NCBI GenBank assembly: GCA_017647225.1
Contig: JAGCLA010000035.1
Coordinates: forward strand, 1 to 37,442
Length of the DNA: 37,442 bases
Source of the DNA: Bacteroidaceae bacterium
GTDB taxonomy: Bacteria > Bacteroidota > Bacteroidia > Bacteroidales > Bacteroidaceae
Direction: 5' to 3'
In this document: positions 7,383 through 15,124 of the stretch, in pieces
Numbering within the stretch: position 1 is the stretch's first letter
Layout of the letters: each line of letters begins with the position of its first letter
Program-made: the position numbers and the translations under genes
Notes under the pieces: generated by a model
What the model was told of the DNA's origin: nothing
The model's database searches: none
What the model saw: the letters and a program-made list of their open reading frames with translations, nothing else

Positions 7383-8240
7383 ATGATTATGAATGTAAAA
7401 GATGAACTTATCGATAAGCTTATCGATTTGGCTTTTGCCGAGGATATAGGTGATGGCGACCATACAACCCTTTCTACTATTCCTGCTGACGCTATGGGTA
7501 AGAATATGTTGCTGATTAAGGAAGATGGTGTGCTTGCCGGTGTTGAGATGGCCAAGAGAATTTTTGCACGTTTCGACAAGGATCTGCAGGTGGAAGTACT
7601 CATTGAGGACGGTGCTGAGGTCAAGAAGGGAGATATTGCCATGTATGTGACCGGCGCTGTGCGTTCTTTGTTGCAGACAGAACGTCTTATGCTTAACGTT
7701 ATGCAGCGAATGAGCGGTATTGCTACCATGACACGCAAGTATGTTCGTCAGCTCGAAGGTACAAATACACGTGTGCTCGATACCAGAAAGACTACTCCCG
7801 GTATGCGTATAATGGAAAAGGAGGCTGTGCGCATCGGTGGTGGTGTAAATCACAGAATAGGTTTGTTCGATATGATTCTTATCAAGGATAATCATGTTGA
7901 CTTTGCCGGTGGTATAGAACAGGCTGTTTCGCGTGCGAAGGAGTATTGCAAGGAGTGTGGCAAGGAACTGAAAATCGAAGTTGAGGTGCGTACACTTGAG
8001 GATTTGCAGAAGGTGCTCGATATGGGTGGAGTGCAGCGAATCATGTTCGACAATTTCGATACCGAAAAAACACGCAAGGCTGTTGAGATGGTTGCCGGTC
8101 GTTTCGAGACTGAATCATCGGGCGGTATAACCTTCGATACATTGCGTGATTATGCTCTCTGTGGCGTTGATTTTATCTCTGTAGGTGCCCTTACTCACTC
8201 TGTTAAGGGACTCGATATGAGTTTCAAGGCTGTTCAGTAA
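7383..8240 (+). CDS. nadC: nicotinate-nucleotide pyrophosphorylase (quinolinate phosphoribosyltransferase)
   Basis: The 285-residue protein converts quinolinate and PRPP to nicotinate mononucleotide, CO2 and pyrophosphate in de novo NAD synthesis. Visible signatures are the N-terminal AEDIGDGDHTT, ERLMLN (100-105), the phosphate-binding DTRKTTPGMR (133-142), HR at 157-158 and KDNH (168-171); the C-terminal IMFDNF and SGGI-like strands complete the barrel. The length is normal. A second in-frame ATG lies two codons on (MNVKDEL), so the first residues are uncertain. nadA and nadB are not adjacent. A terminator-like hairpin follows at 8259. Confidence 0.95.
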   Translation: MIMNVKDELIDKLIDLAFAEDIGDGDHTTLSTIPADAMGKNMLLIKEDGVLAGVEMAKRIFARFDKDLQVEVLIEDGAEVKKGDIAMYVTGAVRSLLQTERLMLNVMQRMSGIATMTRKYVRQLEGTNTRVLDTRKTTPGMRIMEKEAVRIGGGVNHRIGLFDMILIKDNHVDFAGGIEQAVSRAKEYCKECGKELKIEVEVRTLEDLQKVLDMGGVQRIMFDNFDTEKTRKAVEMVAGRFETESSGGITFDTLRDYALCGVDFISVGALTHSVKGLDMSFKAVQ

Positions 8241-8258
8241 TAAAGAGTTTCTCACTTG

Positions 8259-8299
8259 TGCTGTATAAACAATTTGTTGATATGGTTGTTTATACAGCA
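8259..8299 (+). terminator. hairpin between nadC and guaD
   Basis: 14-bp perfect stem (8259-8272 with 8286-8299) and a 13-nt loop, followed by a weak T/A-rich tract. Probably a terminator or processing signal after nadC. Confidence 0.65.
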
Positions 8300-8318
8300 T
8301 TAATTATATTATTTGGTT

Positions 8319-8786
8319 ATGGGACACGAGGATTTTATGCGTCAGGCAATTGCCTTGGCTGTTGAGAATGTAAAGAACAGTGGCGGTCCGTTTGGTGCTG
8401 TAATAGTGAAGGATGGCCGTGTAGTGGCAACGGGTGTCAATAGGGTTACTGCAAATAATGACCCTACAGCTCATGCCGAAATAAGTGCAATACGTTCTGC
8501 ATGTACAAAACTGGGTACGTTCGATTTGAGCGGTTGTGTACTATATACATCGTGTGAACCGTGTCCTATGTGTCTTGGAGCTATCTATTGGGCGCATATC
8601 GATAAAATATACTATGGGGCTAACCAGCTCGATGCGGCTGCTGTTGATTTTGATGACTCTTTTATCTATAGGGAGTTGGAACTTACTCCCGACAAACGTC
8701 AGAAGCCTGTAGAGAATATCCTGCATGATGAGGCTTTGGCTCCGTTCCGCGCATGGAGGGAGAAGGACGACAAGGTCAGATATTGA
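8319..8786 (+). CDS. guaD: guanine deaminase (cytidine-deaminase superfamily)
   Basis: The 155-residue protein has the CDA zinc signature: HAE at 52-54 (H52 ligand, E54 proton shuttle) and SCEPCPMC (C82, C85 ligands). I prefer guanine deaminase over tRNA adenosine deaminase because the C-terminal half carries the DAAAVDFDDSFIY segment and the closing PFRAW motif, both typical of Bacillus-type GuaD. It converts guanine to xanthine. The frame opens at TTG 8313, but ATG 8319 is the natural start. Its stop overlaps the converging GNAT-like gene by 11 bp. Substrate specificity within this family shifts easily, so 'nucleobase deaminase' is the safe fallback. Confidence 0.83.
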   Translation: MGHEDFMRQAIALAVENVKNSGGPFGAVIVKDGRVVATGVNRVTANNDPTAHAEISAIRSACTKLGTFDLSGCVLYTSCEPCPMCLGAIYWAHIDKIYYGANQLDAAAVDFDDSFIYRELELTPDKRQKPVENILHDEALAPFRAWREKDDKVRY

Positions 8787-9720
8787 GCTCGTAGGTGTCA
8801 TAGACGACGGCGCGTCCGCCGAAACCCTCTTTCTGCTTTATGAGTCCTTCGTTGAGGATTGTTCCGCCTTGCTCTGTCGAGATTCCGAAATCAATGAAGC
8901 GTTTATGGGTGTATCTCTCTTCAATCAGGTGCTGGATAAGCCTGTCGAGAGCGCCTGTCGAATAACCTTCGTCTGATGCTGCTATGTATTGGAAATGGGC
9001 GGTGGTGTCGGTGTCATATACAACAATGCCGGCAACAGGCTTGCCGTTATTGTTTGCCGTGTGTAGCTTGATGTTGTTCGGGAATCTGCTGTGCAGCAGT
9101 TTTATCTCTTCCTTCGTATGTACCGGTCGGCAATTGTGTCTTGCTTGGAGTATCTCGGTCAATATATCCCAGAATGCGTCAAAATCGGTCGATTCGTTAC
9201 ATTCTATACCGGCCTTTGTTGCCTTGGCAATACAACGTTTGCGCAGTTGGCTGAACTTCAGGCGTTCGTTGTTGTCAATGGTGGTGGATATTGTGCGTGC
9301 CGAAATTGTTGCACCGGCACGGAATAGGGCATAGAGAGGCTCTTCGCTTGGTGCTTTGCTGTATATATAAGGTATAGGCTTGTAAATTAGCTTTTTTATA
9401 CCATGATGCTGCATGCATCTCTTTAGCTCTTCTACAACTTCGATAATCTCGCAGGCTTTGGTGTCCGGGTGCATGACGAATCCACCGTAGGTCAAGCCGC
9501 CATGCGAAACAAGTGCCTTTTCTTCTTTGTTGATGTTCGCCGGGAGAACTGCCAAAAGCTTGCCTGCGTTGTAGAACATTAGGGAATGGTCTGCAAATCG
9601 GCAAGAGTGATAATCCATATAGTCGCGCATGAACAGGAATGTGCCATTCTTGGCTGCCTTGATAAAGGCATTCCATTCGGACTTCATTGAATTGTCGTAT
9701 CTTCTTATCTCAATTGGCAT
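8776..9720 (-). CDS. GNAT/FemAB-like acyltransferase
   Basis: The 314-residue protein looks like the Acetyltransf_6 (FemAB-like, BioF2-like) group: a short N-terminal fold (WNAFIKAAKNGTFL, RDYMDYH), a middle HGGLTYGGFVM segment, and a C-terminal GNAT core with AGIVVYD, AHFQYIAASDEGYSTGALDRL and FIDFGIST. Genes of this kind transfer amino-acyl or acyl groups, often to cell-surface sugars; the substrate here is unknown. Start ATG 9720 is the only good one. It converges on guaD with an 11-bp tail overlap. It may serve the glycosyltransferase cluster 0.7 kb away, but tRNA genes lie in between. Confidence 0.78.
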   Translation of the reverse strand: MPIEIRRYDNSMKSEWNAFIKAAKNGTFLFMRDYMDYHSCRFADHSLMFYNAGKLLAVLPANINKEEKALVSHGGLTYGGFVMHPDTKACEIIEVVEELKRCMQHHGIKKLIYKPIPYIYSKAPSEEPLYALFRAGATISARTISTTIDNNERLKFSQLRKRCIAKATKAGIECNESTDFDAFWDILTEILQARHNCRPVHTKEEIKLLHSRFPNNIKLHTANNNGKPVAGIVVYDTDTTAHFQYIAASDEGYSTGALDRLIQHLIEERYTHKRFIDFGISTEQGGTILNEGLIKQKEGFGGRAVVYDTYELNI

Positions 9721-9839
9721 AATTCGTATTTTATTTTGTAAAAGTAGTAAAATGCTCTGTCATATACTAATATAAAGAGGTAAAGTTGGGTGTGTAGGGT
9801 AGAGAATTTTGTTTTTTTGAAAAATAATTCTGTTAATGC

Positions 9840-9870
9840 TTGCGTAATCCAATGATTAGTTCTACCTTTG
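9840..9870 (+). promoter_or_regulatory. promoter of the tRNA cluster
   Basis: TTG at 9840-9842 and TACCTTTG at 9863-9870, 20 bp apart, fit the Bacteroidota -33/-7 consensus exactly. The first tRNA starts 33 bp downstream. Confidence 0.85.
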
Positions 9871-9902
9871 CATCGCAAAATAAGGGCGTAAGCTACACAA
9901 AT

Positions 9903-9989
9903 GGAAGTTTGGGTGAGTGGCTGAAACCAGCAGTTTGCTAAACTGCCGTACGGGTAACCGTACCGGGGGTTCGAATCCCCCAGCTTCCG
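9903..9989 (+). tRNA. tRNA-Ser(GCT)
   Basis: An 87-nt class II tRNA with a long variable arm (CGTACGGGTAACCGTACC). The acceptor stem GGAAGTT pairs with AGCTTCC, the T arm is GGGGGTTCGAATCCCCC, and the anticodon GCT is at 9937-9939 for AGC/AGU codons. No CCA is encoded. Confidence 0.95.
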
Positions 9990-10004
9990 CTTATTTTTGC
10001 AAAT

Positions 10005-10076
10005 GGCGCTTTCGTCTATCGGCTAGGACACATGCCTCTCACGCATGGAAGACGGGTTCGATTCCCGTAGGCGCTA
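10005..10076 (+). tRNA. tRNA-Glu(CTC), copy 1
   Basis: 72 nt; acceptor GGCGCTT pairs with AGGCGCT through a G1-U72 wobble. The anticodon stem CATGC/GCATG encloses CTCTCAC, giving anticodon CTC (10038-10040). The T arm is ACGGGTTCGATTCCCGT. It differs from copy 2 at three positions, two in the D loop and one in the variable loop. Confidence 0.93.
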
Positions 10077-10082
10077 CAAAAA

Positions 10083-10100
10083 GCTACAAAGCTTTGTAGC
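10083..10100. repeat. 18-nt palindrome between tRNA-Glu copies
   Basis: GCTACAAAGCTTTGTAGC is perfectly self-complementary. It may be a processing signal between the two tRNAs; there is no T-run after it. Confidence 0.6.
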
Positions 10101-10119
10101 AAAAGAAAATTTGAAATTT

Positions 10120-10191
10120 GGCGCTTTCGTCTAGTGGCTAGGACACATGCCTCTCACGCATGGAACACGGGTTCGATTCCCGTAGGCGCTA
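10120..10191 (+). tRNA. tRNA-Glu(CTC), copy 2
   Basis: 72 nt with the same acceptor, anticodon and T arms as copy 1. The D loop has AGTGG instead of ATCGG and the variable loop has C for G. A rho-independent terminator begins 11 nt downstream. Confidence 0.93.
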
Positions 10192-10201
10192 CAACAAGAA
10201 G

Positions 10202-10228
10202 CAAGTTGCGAAAGTGACTTGTTTTTTT
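10202..10228 (+). terminator. terminator of the tRNA operon
   Basis: 8-bp stem with two G-U pairs (10202-10209 with 10214-10221), GAAA loop, then seven T residues. Confidence 0.85.
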
Positions 10229-10259
10229 ATTTGTTCTCATTGATATGTCGGATAGTGTT

Positions 10260-10330
10260 GTGGCTAGGACACATGCCTCTCACACCTTGTCTTTTTTACG
10301 AACACGGTTTTCGATTCCCGTAGGCGCTAC
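10260..10330 (+). pseudogene. broken tRNA-Glu(CTC) copy
   Basis: From the D loop (GTGGCTAGGACACATG...) through CTCTCAC, and again from GAACACGG to TAGGCGCTAC, this matches tRNA-Glu copy 2. The 3' half of the anticodon stem (GCATG) is replaced by a 16-nt T-rich segment (10284-10299), the T stem carries TT for G, and the 5' acceptor and D-stem start are absent. It cannot fold as a tRNA. It shares AGTGG-type D-loop bases and the variable-loop C with copy 2, so it derives from that copy. It lies after the operon terminator. Confidence 0.85.
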
Positions 10331-10337
10331 TTAAGTT

Positions 10338-10361
10338 AGAACCCTTCGGGTTCTTTTTTTT
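10338..10361. terminator. terminator between tRNA remnant and glycosyltransferase genes
   Basis: 7-bp stem AGAACCC/GGGTTCT, loop TTC, followed by at least seven T residues on the + strand. The end of the leftward glycosyltransferase gene touches its T-run. Confidence 0.85.
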
Positions 10362-11463
10362 ATTTGCTGTTCCAGAAATCCAAATATCTTTCTGCGACTT
10401 TGCGGGGTGAGTGGTGTCTGTTGATGAACTCGATGCTCTCTTGTTGCATCTTGGCTACTTTATCCTTGTTGTCGATGAGCCATTTCAGTTTGTTATAAAC
10501 GTCTTCTTCGTCGGGAATGACATTGACCATTGGACGCAATTCATCTTCATTGAGTATCTGATAACACTCTTCTTCGGCTCCGCCTACAACAATTTTGCCT
10601 TTTGACATTGCAAGCAGGGCGTTCATACCCGGTGAGTAGCCGTATAGCTGGTCGAGCAGAATGTCGCAATCGTTTACCATTCTTGAATATTCTTCAAAAG
10701 GAACGTTTTCGGCTTTGAGAATCTCGCAATCATTCGGAAAGTCCTTCTGTATTCTTTCTAATGCGCGAAGCATAATGTCTGTTCCTTTGTATATGCTTCG
10801 TGTTTTCTGTATGCCGATGAATAATTTTAATTTCCTGTCGTTTGTGTAGAATTTTATATTCTTCTCTTTTTCGTACTCTATGGGGAATGGTATGTATGTG
10901 AGCTTTTCGGGGTACTTGCCGATATAGGCTGTGTGGTATTCGTACATGCCTGCGATGATACCATTGCAGTCGTTGGCTATATATCTGTTCAGGTTGGCTT
11001 TTTTTGTGTTGTGCCAATCGGCAATCTGCTCGTTTGTGTAGCTGTTCGTAATGGGGGTGTCGCCGATGTTGAAATCGGAATATCTGAAGAGATATGGCTT
11101 TTGGGTACAGGCTTCGATCCAATATGTGTCCATGCCGTATGCGCAGAGAAAGGCTTTCTTGTTGTTTCTCTTCAGAAAACGGTATATGGGTTTTATTCTT
11201 TCTGCTTTCAATTCAAGAAACATCGGGTTAATGACCTGTACTACATCGTAATTGCGTAGCTTGGGCAATAGGGCTATTGTCTTTAACAGGTAAGATATGC
11301 CTTCGAGCTTGCTGTATGTGGTACGTGTCAATGAGATGTCGCGTTTGTAGTTTTTCCAGAAATCGCCGTTGCTTACAACACATACTTCATGCCCGAGAGA
11401 ACGTAATCCCTCGGCAAGTGTCCAGTGGGTATTGCTGTATTCTCCAATAAGTAGGATTCTCAT
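10360..11463 (-). CDS. glycosyltransferase, GT-B type (group 1-like)
   Basis: From ATG 11463 the protein has 367 residues and begins MRILLIGEYSNTHW with the glycine-rich first strand of GT-B enzymes. The open frame continues 50 codons upstream inside the preceding gene, but the ATG at 11463 overlaps that gene's stop (ATGA), the usual operon coupling. The C-terminal domain has LKLFIGIQ, a DILLDQLYGYSPGMNALLAMSKG segment and a final helix typical of group 1 enzymes. The usual E-x7-E sugar-nucleotide motif is not evident there, so the family assignment is by fold pattern. It probably adds a sugar to a surface glycan on the cytoplasmic face; donor and acceptor are unknown. Confidence 0.8.
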   Translation of the reverse strand: MRILLIGEYSNTHWTLAEGLRSLGHEVCVVSNGDFWKNYKRDISLTRTTYSKLEGISYLLKTIALLPKLRNYDVVQVINPMFLELKAERIKPIYRFLKRNNKKAFLCAYGMDTYWIEACTQKPYLFRYSDFNIGDTPITNSYTNEQIADWHNTKKANLNRYIANDCNGIIAGMYEYHTAYIGKYPEKLTYIPFPIEYEKEKNIKFYTNDRKLKLFIGIQKTRSIYKGTDIMLRALERIQKDFPNDCEILKAENVPFEEYSRMVNDCDILLDQLYGYSPGMNALLAMSKGKIVVGGAEEECYQILNEDELRPMVNVIPDEEDVYNKLKWLIDNKDKVAKMQQESIEFINRHHSPRKVAERYLDFWNSK

Positions 11464-12452
11464 CTTTTTGCGGGTTTGTGCTTTGGAAGCAGTGTTCTCA
11501 GCAGGTATATGCCGGGTGTTGTGTTGGCTATTGCTCTGAAAATTCTGTATTTGAGTGAATACGATGCTTTGCGCAACGGGTACAACCCAAGTGGACGGAG
11601 CTTTTCTTTGCATATTCTTTTAATCTCTTTTGCCCTTATTCCTGCATACATCATGTTGAGTATTGCATCGACGGTAAGGGTGTCGAGTTTGTGCGCTATG
11701 GCTCTCTGTTGGATTGTATTGCTTTTATAGCTGTTGTCTTGTGCAAAGCGGTGTATTCGTTCTACTATATGTATGAAATCTGAAATGCGTTTTCTTTCAA
11801 ATTCCTTTGATTTGTTTGCTGTTGTGGAGCCTTTGCGTATGCAATAGCAATATAAGGTTGCATTGCTCTCGATAAGTGTCTGTGCGTGGAAGTGAAGAAT
11901 TGTGTTGAATTCTTCATCTTCGTGGAATATGTTTTCCGGGAATCTGATGTTTTTCTTAACGGCGAGTTCTCGTCTGAAAAAATATGTGCATGGGCTTCCC
12001 AGCAGGTTTCTCTCTCTCATAAAGGATGCACCGCTTATGGTGTTGCTGAACTTTATTTTTCTTCCTTTAGGGTTCTGTGTTTCTCCGCTTTGCTCTATGA
12101 GATACTTGTAACGGAGGATATGGGGCCTTTCGGCTTTTATCTTGTCGATGCATTGCTGTATCTCTCCGTTGTTGAATAGGCGGTCGTCGGCATCTACGAA
12201 CATTATATATTCTCCTTCTGCGACTTCAATGCCTTTGTTGCGTGCACCGCCGGGGCCTGAGTGTTCGTTTATATAGAGCTTGATGTTTGTGCCGAGCACT
12301 GTTGCCCATGTCGGTGGGGTAGCCGATGCGTCATCAATGATGATGATTTCATATTCGTTGCTGTTCAATCCTGACGCTGCAATGCTTCTTAGGCAACGCT
12401 CAAGCAATTCGCAAGGAATATTGTAATGCGGTATGATTATTGATAGAAACAT
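11460..12452 (-). CDS. family 2 glycosyltransferase
   Basis: The chosen start ATG 12452 gives MFLSIIIPHYNIP, the canonical GT2 beginning; the extra 12 codons upstream overlap the previous gene. The GT-A motifs are IIIDDAS (nucleotide-binding aspartates), GARNKG and MFVDADD (the DxD metal site). 330 residues. It starts 7 bp after the neighbouring GT2 gene and overlaps the next by four bases, so three glycosyltransferase genes form one leftward operon. Donor and acceptor sugars are unknown. Confidence 0.9.
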   Translation of the reverse strand: MFLSIIIPHYNIPCELLERCLRSIAASGLNSNEYEIIIIDDASATPPTWATVLGTNIKLYINEHSGPGGARNKGIEVAEGEYIMFVDADDRLFNNGEIQQCIDKIKAERPHILRYKYLIEQSGETQNPKGRKIKFSNTISGASFMRERNLLGSPCTYFFRRELAVKKNIRFPENIFHEDEEFNTILHFHAQTLIESNATLYCYCIRKGSTTANKSKEFERKRISDFIHIVERIHRFAQDNSYKSNTIQQRAIAHKLDTLTVDAILNMMYAGIRAKEIKRICKEKLRPLGLYPLRKASYSLKYRIFRAIANTTPGIYLLRTLLPKHKPAKR

Positions 12453-12459
12453 GATGGTA

Positions 12460-13428
12460 TCAGCAAAGTTTCTTGTGTATGGCAGCAAAAAATAGAGAAT
12501 GTGCTTTTACACCGAACAATGAATAAATGATGAATTTTGTTTTTTGCTTTATGGAGATGTTCATTTTGAATAGTTCTCCAATTGCAATTTTATGCCCTTT
12601 GAGCATGTTTCTTGCATTGCTGTATTCGCTTTTTTCTCCATCGCTGCAACGGTGTAGGTCAGTAAGGCGGTCAACGCATGTTAAAAGGATGTGCTTGGCC
12701 TCATCGTACATTTTGTATGTGTCGTTGACCTTGTTGTATAATAAGACTGTGTTTCTGAAAAGTAAATATTGTGTCTTGAACGAGTAGCAGCTTGTTATGC
12801 TTCCTTCATTCTTGTAGTAATAATAAAAACCGCAATCGGAATAATAGACATTATATGCGCTCTCATATAACATTGGAGTTATGTAAGTGTCTTCAAAAAC
12901 CTCTCCTTCGGGGAATCTTATGAAATTGAATAAATCGGCACGGTATATTTTGTTCCAAGAGAAACAATGTTCGTAACCTTTGCGTCTAATCCAATCTGGG
13001 AAAATTTTATTGCCACTTATCTTTTCCGGTTTGAATGAGAGTATTTCGCTATTGGGCGATTCGTAGTTCTTTGTTACAGGGAATTCTAAAATATCTATAT
13101 CGGGGTTTGATTGCAGAATACGCATGTTGTAGTAGTATGTTCCCGACGCTATAGTGTCATCACCATCGATAAAAGTGATGTATTCTCCTTTTGCAACTGC
13201 AATACCGGCGTTTCGTGCTGATGATAATCCTCCGTTTTTCTTGTGGATTACTTTTACTTTGTCACACTCTTGTGCAAAGCGGTCACATAAAGTGGCGCAT
13301 CCATCTGTTGAGCCGTCATCGACGAGGATAAGTTCATAGTCGGTGTAGGTCTGTTGTAGTATGCTTTCGATACATCTCTGCAAGTATCGTCTGATTTTAT
13401 ATACCGGAACTATGATGCTTAATTTCAT
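12460..13428 (-). CDS. family 2 glycosyltransferase
   Basis: 322 residues starting MKLSIIVPVYKIRRYLQ. GT2 signatures are clear: LVDDGSTDG, SSARNAG and the DxD motif in FIDGDD. The C-terminal half is rich in aromatic residues (YYSDCGFYYYYKNEG), as in enzymes that extend capsule, O-antigen or exopolysaccharide repeats. It is the first gene of the leftward operon; its promoter lies in the 13429-13617 gap, shared with the divergent flippase gene. The three enzymes plus the flippase suggest a small surface-glycan locus without an evident polymerase. Confidence 0.92.
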   Translation of the reverse strand: MKLSIIVPVYKIRRYLQRCIESILQQTYTDYELILVDDGSTDGCATLCDRFAQECDKVKVIHKKNGGLSSARNAGIAVAKGEYITFIDGDDTIASGTYYYNMRILQSNPDIDILEFPVTKNYESPNSEILSFKPEKISGNKIFPDWIRRKGYEHCFSWNKIYRADLFNFIRFPEGEVFEDTYITPMLYESAYNVYYSDCGFYYYYKNEGSITSCYSFKTQYLLFRNTVLLYNKVNDTYKMYDEAKHILLTCVDRLTDLHRCSDGEKSEYSNARNMLKGHKIAIGELFKMNISIKQKTKFIIYSLFGVKAHSLFFAAIHKKLC

Positions 13429-13565
13429 TGTTTTCTTACGAATTGGCTCTTTATTGCAAAGGTAATAAAATACTATATATTTTACTATAAATTACTATAA
13501 TTTGTTTTATTTTGAATAATAAAGGCTTTTGTTCTTGAGGGTGTGGTTTTTAGCTGTTTTTTTGT

Positions 13566-13573
13566 TATCTTCG
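13566..13573 (+). promoter_or_regulatory. -7 element of flippase operon
   Basis: TATCTTCG followed by CAAAAAATAAG, about 45 bp before the start codon; same octamer as at nadC. The 13429-13617 gap is otherwise AT-rich and holds nothing else recognised. Confidence 0.5.
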
Positions 13574-13617
13574 CAAAAAATAAGATATTTTATCCTGTAT
13601 AGCGATTCGTTGCTTGA

Positions 13618-15123
13618 ATGAATGGTAAATTGAACGAAAAAGAAGTGAAGGGCGGCTATGGTCGTGTTGTCAAGTATCTTGGGATGTTTGGCGGTGCTCA
13701 GGTGATTTCGACTTTTATAAATTTATTGCGTAATAAAGTCGCATCAACCTTGTTGGGTACTGTCGGAATAGGCTTGATAAGCATGTACACACGTACCGTT
13801 CAAATGTTCAGCGATTGTACAAATCTTAGTCTTTCGCTCAGCGCTGTACGTAAATTGTCTGCAACATATGAAAATGGAAATTCAGATGAAGTTTTGTATT
13901 ATGTCAAGGTTACAAGAAGTGTGGCTTTGTTGACAGGCTTGATAGGAATGTTTCTTTTCTTGTTTTTATCTCCTCTTGTTGCCGGTTTTTTTGATGATAA
14001 TATCGGCTTTTCACATTTATATCTTGTGATGCTTTCTCCTGTTTTGCTTTTTTTATCAATATCAGGTGGTGAGGTTGCTATATTGCGTGGAGTAAGACGG
14101 CTCAATGCTCTGGCTATATATGCTTTATGGACATCTGCTGTCGCACTTCTTGTTGCTGTTCCAATGTATTGCTTGCTGGGATACGCCGGTATTGTACCAT
14201 CGATATTCTTGATTGCTTTATTGCAGATGGCTGGTGTTTTGTACCACACGCTTAAATCGTATAAGTATAAGGTTTCTCCTTTTTCGTTTCGTCTGTTACG
14301 CGATGGTGTCGATATGTTGAAGTTGGGTGCCGGATATATTTATTCGACAATACTTGTTTCGTGTTCTGTGTGGTTGATTTATGAAAGAATATCAACTTTA
14401 GGTGGTGAGTCGGAACTGGGACTCTTTTCTACCGGATATCTTATTTTAACTATGTTCCCGTCGGTTTTGTTTGCGGCACTCGATTCTGAATATTACCCAC
14501 GTCTGTCCGGGGCTTTTGCTGATAAACGTGCGCGTAATTCTATTGTAAATGAACAGATAGAGGTACATACACTTATTCAAATCCCGGCAATTCTTTGTGT
14601 AATAATGTTGTTGCCATATTTGTTGCCATTAATATCTTCTAATGATTTTATGCCTGCTGTGAGAATGACTCAATTGGCAATGTTTGGTTTGATTTTCCAC
14701 ATTTTGACATATCCTATATCCTTTATGCCTTTGTCTAAAGGTGATACAAAACTCTTCATTGTTCAAGAGACAGTTTATAATGTTGCCAATGTAGTGCTTG
14801 TAGTGTGGGGATATATGAATTATGGTTTGAATGGTGCCGGAGCTGCGATACTCCTTGTGCGTGTAATTGATTTTTTAACAACGTTTTCCATATCTCATTT
14901 CAAATATGGATTCAACCTGTCGAAATTGGCAATAAAAAATATTCTGCTTAATGGGTTGTTTGTGTTGACTGTGATGTTTTCACTTTTTGCCTTGGACGGA
15001 TATCTGTCATGGATAGTGGGTGGACTTGCTGTACTTCTTTCGGGTGGCTTTTCTCTCTATTCTTTGATGCGCTATGGGGAACTTGTCAATAAAATCAAGA
15101 AACGTCTGAATTTTATGAAGTGA
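13618..15123 (+). CDS. Wzx-type polysaccharide flippase
   Basis: A 501-residue integral membrane protein with about 12-14 hydrophobic segments and a MATE/MOP-like beginning (FGGAQVISTFINLLRNK). The NKVASTLLGTVGIGLISMYT and SEYYPRLSGAFAD segments are typical of O-antigen translocases of the WzxE-like group. It would flip undecaprenyl-linked glycan across the inner membrane for the divergent glycosyltransferase operon. Its stop is one base from the start of the M23 peptidase gene, so the two are co-transcribed. The start ATG at 13618 is followed by a lysine-rich cytoplasmic tail. The exact substrate is unknown. Confidence 0.87.
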   Translation: MNGKLNEKEVKGGYGRVVKYLGMFGGAQVISTFINLLRNKVASTLLGTVGIGLISMYTRTVQMFSDCTNLSLSLSAVRKLSATYENGNSDEVLYYVKVTRSVALLTGLIGMFLFLFLSPLVAGFFDDNIGFSHLYLVMLSPVLLFLSISGGEVAILRGVRRLNALAIYALWTSAVALLVAVPMYCLLGYAGIVPSIFLIALLQMAGVLYHTLKSYKYKVSPFSFRLLRDGVDMLKLGAGYIYSTILVSCSVWLIYERISTLGGESELGLFSTGYLILTMFPSVLFAALDSEYYPRLSGAFADKRARNSIVNEQIEVHTLIQIPAILCVIMLLPYLLPLISSNDFMPAVRMTQLAMFGLIFHILTYPISFMPLSKGDTKLFIVQETVYNVANVVLVVWGYMNYGLNGAGAAILLVRVIDFLTTFSISHFKYGFNLSKLAIKNILLNGLFVLTVMFSLFALDGYLSWIVGGLAVLLSGGFSLYSLMRYGELVNKIKKRLNFMK

Positions 15124-15124
15124 T

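Noticed and set aside
7272-7895. 207-codon leftward frame over nadC
   Set aside because: Antisense shadow of nadC; it is Cys/His-rich without motif and extends into the promoter.
10083-10361. tRNA cluster as an integration hotspot with attachment repeats
   Set aside because: The remnant shares more than a 3' tRNA end, and no integrase or foreign block follows; duplication and decay explain it more simply.
10730-11122. 130-codon leftward reading frame rich in R, H and Q
   Set aside because: It lies inside the glycosyltransferase gene in another frame; composition is that of a shadow frame, with no domain pattern.
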